Shown here one piece after another: positions 32,345 through 36,059 of a stretch of 36,059 nt of DNA. The position numbers and the translations under genes were made by a program. The notes beneath the pieces are model-generated. The model made no database searches. It had not been told where the DNA came from and saw nothing but the letters and a program-made list of their open reading frames with translations. This DNA comes from Muribaculaceae bacterium Isolate-104 (HZI) (GTDB lineage: Bacteria; Bacteroidota; Bacteroidia; Bacteroidales; Muribaculaceae), in assembly GCA_003762715.1 (NCBI GenBank), contig RIBJ01000046.1, positions 1 through 36,059 of the forward strand. The letters are read 5' to 3'. How positions within the stretch are numbered: the stretch's first letter is position 1; each line of letters opens with the position of its first letter.

Positions 32345-33804
32345 AACGTCACATAGTCTTTCTTGTCGTATCAGGTATTGTGTTCAGCGCTATCGCCGTA
32401 GTGTTTCTGGTGTTGCCGCGCTCGGAGTTTTCAGAACTTGAGAAACGCCGGCTTGCGAAATTTCCGGATTACTCTCACGAAGCTCTCCTCTCCGGTAAAT
32501 ACACCGGAGATATATCATCATGGTTCAGCGACAGCGAACCGTTTCGCGATGAGCTGATGACCCTCAGCATGGCAATCAAAAACAGTCTTGCCCTTAAAGT
32601 AGGCGGAGGTGATGCCGTTACTTTTCATGCCGAGCCCGGCGCCGGTGCCGAAGAGCCGCCGCAACCTACCGAAGAGGAAATAGAGGCGGGCAACCGAGAC
32701 ATTGCCGAAATATCGGCTGTGGGAGTGGATGGTCCTGCAAAAGTAGCCTCGGCAGGCATAATAGTCGCCGGCGAGGAACCGGAGGTCAGGGCGCTGATGG
32801 TGTACTACGGCGAGGCGACAGGCGGCGCGGAATGGGCGCAGGCAGCGAATTTCTACAAGGAAACACTGCCGGACGTTGACATATACTGTATGGTTGTACC
32901 TACAGCCATTGAATTTTACTGTCCTGAAAAAGTGAAGTCTCGTACACGCTCCCAACTGAGTACCATACGCAACATATATTCTCTGCTTCGCCCCGATGTT
33001 CATGCCGTGGATGCCTACACTCCGCTCGGCACACATGCTTCCGAGCCGATATATTTCCGCACTGACCACCACTGGACTCCTCTCGGGGCTTACTATGTGG
33101 CGCAGAAATTCGCGGAAACAGCCGGTGTGCCATTCCGTAATATTGAAGCGTTCGAGCAGCATGAGCGAGACGGCTTTGTCGGATCCATGTATGGGTATTC
33201 AAAGGACATATCGGTAAAACGCTCGCCTGAAAAATTCGTGTACTACACCCCGCTCGACACCGCATACACCACAACATACCGCACTGTAAACCTCAATTCA
33301 GCCGGCAAGCCGGTGTCTCAGACCGCTCCACGCAAAGGTGACTTTTTCATGCCGAAGATATACAGGGGAGGGGGCAGCTACTCCATGTTCATGGGCGGTG
33401 ACATGAAGGTGACAAAGGTGGTGACTTCGGTAGACTCGCCGCGTCGTCTGCTGATAATAAAAGACAGCTTCGGAAATGCCATACCGCCCTTCCTGTTCGG
33501 CTCGTTCGGAGAGGTTCATGTAGTGGATTTCAGGTACTTTATCGACAATCTCGCCGACTATATACGCGATAATGCGGTTACAGACGTGTTGCTCATGAAT
33601 AATATTTTCAACTCGTACTCGGCGGGAGTTGCACGCAGCTACCGCAAGCTGCTTACCCGGCAGCCGGGAGAGGTGGTGGCAGATGTAAAAAAACACGCTC
33701 CGAAGAAGGAACGTGTTTTAAGTGATTCGACAGCATTGCCCGAAAAGTCGCCGGAAGTAGAGATTCAGACAGATTCTATAGCCGACAACCCGGCGGGCGA
33801 ATAG
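32341..33804 (+). CDS. DHHW family periplasmic acetyltransferase-like protein (long form)
   Basis: 487 residues: a transmembrane anchor (about 4-27), the family opening LEKRRLAKFPDYS and DISSWFSDSEPFRDELM (about 35-75), then the catalytic part with FRTDHHWTPLGAYYVAQ near 240 and IIKDSFGNAIPPFLFGSF near 375. A Pro/Glu-rich spacer near 100-120 and a charged tail (about 440-487) are additions. It is visibly homologous to the preceding gene, with shared MGGD.K.TK.V and DHHW blocks, so the pair arose by duplication. It overlaps the previous gene by four bases and ends the operon. Confidence 0.87.
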   Translation: MKRHIVFLVVSGIVFSAIAVVFLVLPRSEFSELEKRRLAKFPDYSHEALLSGKYTGDISSWFSDSEPFRDELMTLSMAIKNSLALKVGGGDAVTFHAEPGAGAEEPPQPTEEEIEAGNRDIAEISAVGVDGPAKVASAGIIVAGEEPEVRALMVYYGEATGGAEWAQAANFYKETLPDVDIYCMVVPTAIEFYCPEKVKSRTRSQLSTIRNIYSLLRPDVHAVDAYTPLGTHASEPIYFRTDHHWTPLGAYYVAQKFAETAGVPFRNIEAFEQHERDGFVGSMYGYSKDISVKRSPEKFVYYTPLDTAYTTTYRTVNLNSAGKPVSQTAPRKGDFFMPKIYRGGGSYSMFMGGDMKVTKVVTSVDSPRRLLIIKDSFGNAIPPFLFGSFGEVHVVDFRYFIDNLADYIRDNAVTDVLLMNNIFNSYSAGVARSYRKLLTRQPGEVVADVKKHAPKKERVLSDSTALPEKSPEVEIQTDSIADNPAGE

Positions 33805-33810
33805 TTGCCG

Positions 33811-34119
33811 TTACTCTTTGTCTTTGCAGCAGCAACAGCCTATGCTGGATTTGAAGCTCTTTTTGAATGCCTCAAACTGCGGGCCGAACTCTGTGAATAT
33901 AGGATTGTCGGCATTTTTCTTAATCACATGGTGCATGAAACGCATGGCGAGCACAAACTCTTTGGCATGTTTGTCTTTGGCAAACAGCCCGGCTTCGCGG
34001 GTTTTGTCAACCATTGCGGCGAGGTCGTGATGACCGCCGAAATTGAAGTTCATGACCTCGCTCATCTTGTTATCCTTTGACTCGATGACATTTACAAAAT
34101 AAGATTTCTTGTCAGACAT
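33811..34119 (-). CDS. DUF3861 family protein with CCCC tail
   Basis: 102 residues, soluble. The layout NFGGHHDLAAMVDKTREAGLFA ... FVLAMRFMHHVIKKNADNPIFTEFGPQFEAFKKSFK matches DUF3861-type proteins, whose function is unknown. The last ten residues IGCCCCKDKE carry four consecutive cysteines beyond the usual end of the domain, perhaps a metal or thiol site. Convergent with the DHHW operon: only six bases separate the two stop codons, with no room for a separate terminator. Confidence 0.75.
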   Translation of the reverse strand: MSDKKSYFVNVIESKDNKMSEVMNFNFGGHHDLAAMVDKTREAGLFAKDKHAKEFVLAMRFMHHVIKKNADNPIFTEFGPQFEAFKKSFKSSIGCCCCKDKE

Positions 34120-34509
34120 AATATTGATAGTTAAATGGTTTAAGTGAAAAGTCTTACGACTATAATAACGCCGACTGTCCGTTGAAGTTCCCGGAATACC
34201 GGCACAAATAACCTTAAAACCACTAACCGGATGTTAACCGCACCCTCTCAAAAAACACTTTTAGAGACTACGGTCATTGCAATGACGAAAGGCAACGAGA
34301 AAGGAAAGAGTGCAAGGATATGTTTCGGGATTCCTTTTTCTCCGAAAAGTCATCGCCTCAACCTCAGCTACTGCCGTGGCCGTTCTCTTTTTTTTTCATT
34401 ACCATAAAAGGTCGTTTTTAGGGTGGGTCGAGATTGTGTTTAGGTATTATCTGTAATCCCCGAACTCGCCACCCTTAACCGCCTGTAATCATCGCACCCG
34501 CCATAATAA

Positions 34510-34549
34510 TTGCACCCGGTACAATGGTAAACCACTATACCGAGTGCAA
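34510..34549 (-). repeat. Long hairpin TTGCAC...GTGCAA
   Basis: 18-bp arms around a 4-base loop. The few imperfections are all of the kind that become G-U pairs in the minus-strand RNA and A-C mismatches on the plus strand, which suggests the structure is maintained in a minus-strand transcript, downstream of the PAP2 gene. No T run follows. Confidence 0.45.
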
Positions 34550-34580
34550 CAAAATCATCAACTACGAGGCGTCAAGGAAA

Positions 34581-34700
34581 TTACACCGTCAGGAAATTCC
34601 TTAGCTCATCAGAGAATTTTTGCACAATCTTTATTGTCGGCGCCTCGGCAATTGGAATAAATTCCATTGCTCTCGGCTTGCTCAATAAGTCGAGCCGCAT
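34581..34700 (-). CDS. Possible 39-residue small protein
   Basis: ATG 34700 to TAA 34581, starting MRLDLLSKPRAMEFIPIAEAP and ending LRNFLTV. The frame is open further upstream to the stop region of the PAP2 gene and reads as plausible protein (KVNLWLIRDIFSVDLS), so it may be the tail of a truncated gene rather than a complete one. I recognise no family. Confidence 0.25.
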   Translation of the reverse strand: MRLDLLSKPRAMEFIPIAEAPTIKIVQKFSDELRNFLTV

Positions 34701-34769
34701 TGACAAGTCAACGCTGAAAATATCCCGAATGAGCCAAAGGTTAACCTTTGGAAACCGTTGGCATGATTA

Positions 34770-35618
34770 TTAGAAGGTGTATGCCAAGTTAATTGAGAAA
34801 GAATGCTCGGCAGGATTATAGACTGGTGATATGACCATGATATCTGAACATGGACTGTCCCATTTAAACCATCTTTGATATAACGGAAGCATCCAATAGC
34901 CTATCCTTGCAGATAGGATGCCTACACCTGCTCCCGCAATAACATCGTTTAGCCAATGGCGACCGTTATAAAGGCGCAGGAAAGCAACACCAACAGCAAC
35001 GCTATAAGCCCCTATTCCCATACCAAGCCCATATTCTTCTCTCATTAATTCTGCTCCGGTAAACACGGTGGCAGTATGTCCTGAGGGAAACGAATTCCTT
35101 GCATTGGAATCCGGTCTTTTTTCTTTGAATGAATATTTACCGATATTTGTAAACGCCGTCATGGTTAAGTAGGCGGTAGCTTCCACCACGACACGCTCTT
35201 TAAAACTATGTTTTGATTTGATACCGATTGATCCAAATGTCAGATACGTTATGGCAGGAAGATATTGGACATAATCATCGGCACGGAAGAAATGATTTCC
35301 ACGCAGATTATCCATTCCATTTTTGATGTTTGTGTCTAACTTTTTGAATGCTCCATTGTATACTCCAAAAGTACCAACAGCTATAAGAACTCCTGGTAAA
35401 ATTAGTTGTTTAGCATTGAATTTAGAACATTCAGGTTTGTACTGATTGAAAACTAATGTACTGTCAATCGACAAGGTGTTGACAGTCCGCTGTGTATCTT
35501 GAAAAATCATATCTGATGATTCTTCAAAATTGGATGTTTGGGCGTACCCAGAGACTTGTGAGGTAAGAAGCCCCAATGTTATCAGACCTCCTACCAATCC
35601 ATTTTTGTTCATTGGCAT
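34770..35618 (-). CDS. PAP2-family lipid phosphatase, exported/membrane
   Basis: 282 residues from ATG 35618 or 280 from ATG 35612. Signal peptide GLVGGLITLGLLTSQVSGYAQ, then a PAP2 domain with all three phosphatase motifs: KEKRPDSNAR, NSFPSGHTAT and LYNGRHWLNDVIAG. The two catalytic His are present. Such enzymes remove phosphate from lipid substrates in the periplasm; in Bacteroides, LpxF-type PAP2 enzymes dephosphorylate lipid A and give polymyxin resistance. That specific substrate is only a possibility. Codon and base use are visibly more AT-rich than the rest of the window, and the gene stands alone behind a long structured leader. Confidence 0.88.
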   Translation of the reverse strand: MPMNKNGLVGGLITLGLLTSQVSGYAQTSNFEESSDMIFQDTQRTVNTLSIDSTLVFNQYKPECSKFNAKQLILPGVLIAVGTFGVYNGAFKKLDTNIKNGMDNLRGNHFFRADDYVQYLPAITYLTFGSIGIKSKHSFKERVVVEATAYLTMTAFTNIGKYSFKEKRPDSNARNSFPSGHTATVFTGAELMREEYGLGMGIGAYSVAVGVAFLRLYNGRHWLNDVIAGAGVGILSARIGYWMLPLYQRWFKWDSPCSDIMVISPVYNPAEHSFSINLAYTF

Positions 35619-35799
35619 ATCGTTTGTGCGAATGCCAATGCTCATAAATCAAATTCGACGAATGCAAAAGCATGGGCAATGACTGCCCAGAATGCACCCG
35701 TCGGATTGGTGTTATGAACGGCAAGTCACGCCCATGCAATGCACGGACGTTCGCGACTTGTTCCTCATTCATAACACAATGAAATTTCCGACGTTTCAT
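35524..35799 (-). CDS. Overlapping upstream ORF in the PAP2 leader
   Basis: ATG 35799 (MKRRKFHCVMNEEQ) runs 91 codons through the structured leader and past the PAP2 start in another frame, stopping at 35524. Translating it would carry ribosomes through the hairpin that hides the PAP2 start codons, so it could act as a coupling ORF. The product is basic, rich in His/Arg, and unrecognised; only the part upstream of PAP2 may matter. Confidence 0.3.
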   Translation of the reverse strand: MKRRKFHCVMNEEQVANVRALHGRDLPFITPIRRVHSGQSLPMLLHSSNLIYEHWHSHKRYANEQKWIGRRSDNIGASYLTSLWVRPNIQF

Positions 35800-35864
35800 T
35801 CTGATTGGAACAAATAGCAAACGCTATTAATTATGTTATCAGAAGCCTCTGCCTCCGTTATTTT
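35610..35864 (-). promoter_or_regulatory. Structured 5' leader of the PAP2 gene
   Basis: Between the predicted transcription start (about 35864) and the PAP2 ATG lie four inverted-repeat systems: AATAGC/GCTATT (35813-35828); a 10-bp arm GTGTTATGAA/TTCATAACAC (35709-35777) enclosing CAAGTC/GACTTG; CGACG/CGTCG (35656-35703) enclosing TGGGCA/TGCCCA; and CATTGGCAT/ATGCCAATG (35610-35640), whose 3' arm in the RNA is AUGCCAAUG, both PAP2 start codons. This is what a translational attenuator or riboswitch would look like. The ligand or signal is unknown. Confidence 0.5.
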
Positions 35865-35870
35865 CAACTG

Positions 35871-35901
35871 CAAAGTTACATCTTTTTACGTTTCATGTCA
35901 A
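35871..35901 (-). promoter_or_regulatory. Bacteroidetes promoter of the PAP2 gene
   Basis: On the minus strand a TTGA (35901-35898; consensus TTTG) is followed by 19 bases and TAACTTTG (35878-35871). Start of transcription is expected near 35864, which gives a leader of about 245 nt. Confidence 0.6.
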
Positions 35902-35942
35902 TAGATTGAGTAGAAATAAGTTTGGTTAAGTCCACGGCTCTT

Positions 35943-36059
35943 TCATTTAAAAAAGTCTTGTGCTTCCGAAAAGCCTGTTATTTTATAGCGGGGGAAGTCT
36001 GAATGGGAAAGGGTGATTTTCGCATTCATTTCTCTGATTTTCAATAAAATAAGTGGTAT
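35943..36059 (-). CDS. Possible C-terminal end of a gene cut by the window edge
   Basis: From the right edge the minus strand is open for 38 codons to TGA 35943-35945. The peptide contains NAKITLSHSDFPRYKITGF and ends SEAQDFFK, which has normal protein composition. No family is recognised and the start is outside the window. It could be chance. Confidence 0.3.
   Translation of the reverse strand: MPLILLKIREMNAKITLSHSDFPRYKITGFSEAQDFFK

Larger units (their letters stand above)
34120..34769. other. 650-nt gene-poor region with inverted repeats
   Basis: No ORF of confident coding quality. It holds a perfect 14-bp palindrome GTCATTGCAATGAC (34273-34286), a short hairpin TTTCGG/CCGAAA (34323-34347), a run of nine T (34386-34396 region), a long near-perfect hairpin (34510-34549), and a 39-codon ORF on the minus strand (34581-34700). 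On the minus strand several frames stay open for 30-50 codons and then meet a single stop, which could be decayed coding sequence. It separates the core chromosome from the AT-richer PAP2 gene. Confidence 0.5.

Noticed and set aside
35869-35880. GTAACTTTGC as a CTnDOT-type attachment core (GTAnnTTTGC)
   Set aside because: The same string appears at the tRNA-Thr promoter and at 22390-22397. It coincides with the ordinary -7 promoter consensus, so it is not evidence of integration by itself.
1-36059. CRISPR array, rRNA, insertion-sequence transposase or integrase
   Set aside because: No regularly spaced repeats, rRNA-like sequence or transposase/integrase motifs were seen anywhere in the window.

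Overview
The window reads as a chromosomal segment of a Bacteroidales bacterium, most like the Muribaculaceae or a near relative. The evidence is the fused LpxC/FabZ enzyme, the bifunctional Fkp fucokinase/GDP-fucose pyrophosphorylase, a DUF4270 lipoprotein, a single-domain glycogen-synthase-like protein, DHHW/MBOAT O-acetylation genes, and many Bacteroidetes-type promoters (TAnnTTTG, in the best cases with TTTG 19-21 nt upstream). The assignment comes from gene content and motifs; no search was run.

Layout. 1-930: the tail of an unknown gene, then a MATE transporter that has lost its N-terminal half; a perfect 7+1+7 palindrome lies at the join. 1027-3837: a DUF362 gene split by one extra AT dinucleotide, overlapping a TonB-dependent receptor gene. 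3949-8111: a CvfB-like S1 protein, then the lipid A operon lpxD - lpxC/fabZ - lpxA. 8226-8296: tRNA-Gln(CUG) with promoter and terminator. 8377-11196: fkp. 11281-15196 (minus): yicC - gmk - nadD - DUF5063 - M18 aminopeptidase, convergent with fkp and divergent from tsaB (15274-15984). A MITE-like inverted-repeat element covers the end of tsaB, followed by a 24-bp perfect hairpin.

16227-19819 (minus): an ABC ATPase - permease - YtrA-type GntR repressor - GIN-like secreted protein - small membrane protein unit, probably ending with a zinc-ribbon/TM2 protein. An AGTGTA-N12-TACACT palindrome sits between its promoter and start codon. 20018-22351 (minus): tRNA-Thr(CGU), the DUF4270 lipoprotein and the glycogen-synthase-like protein. 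22532-33804 (plus): eleven tightly packed or overlapping genes: a lone DsbD-alpha protein, DsbD, MazG, a secreted protein, topoisomerase III, a Nudix hydrolase, a Cys-rich membrane peptide, an SGNH hydrolase, an MBOAT acyltransferase and two tandem DHHW proteins. The last four form a likely O-acetylation module for an exported glycan.

33811-36059 is different: a DUF3861 protein, a 650-nt gene-poor stretch, and a visibly AT-richer PAP2 lipid phosphatase gene. The PAP2 gene has a roughly 245-nt leader full of nested inverted repeats, including a hairpin that buries both candidate start codons and an overlapping upstream ORF. This looks like laterally acquired, post-transcriptionally controlled cargo. 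It and the putative operator of the GntR operon are the most interesting regulatory signals here. The MITE-like element and the two broken genes near the left end are the most interesting structural ones.
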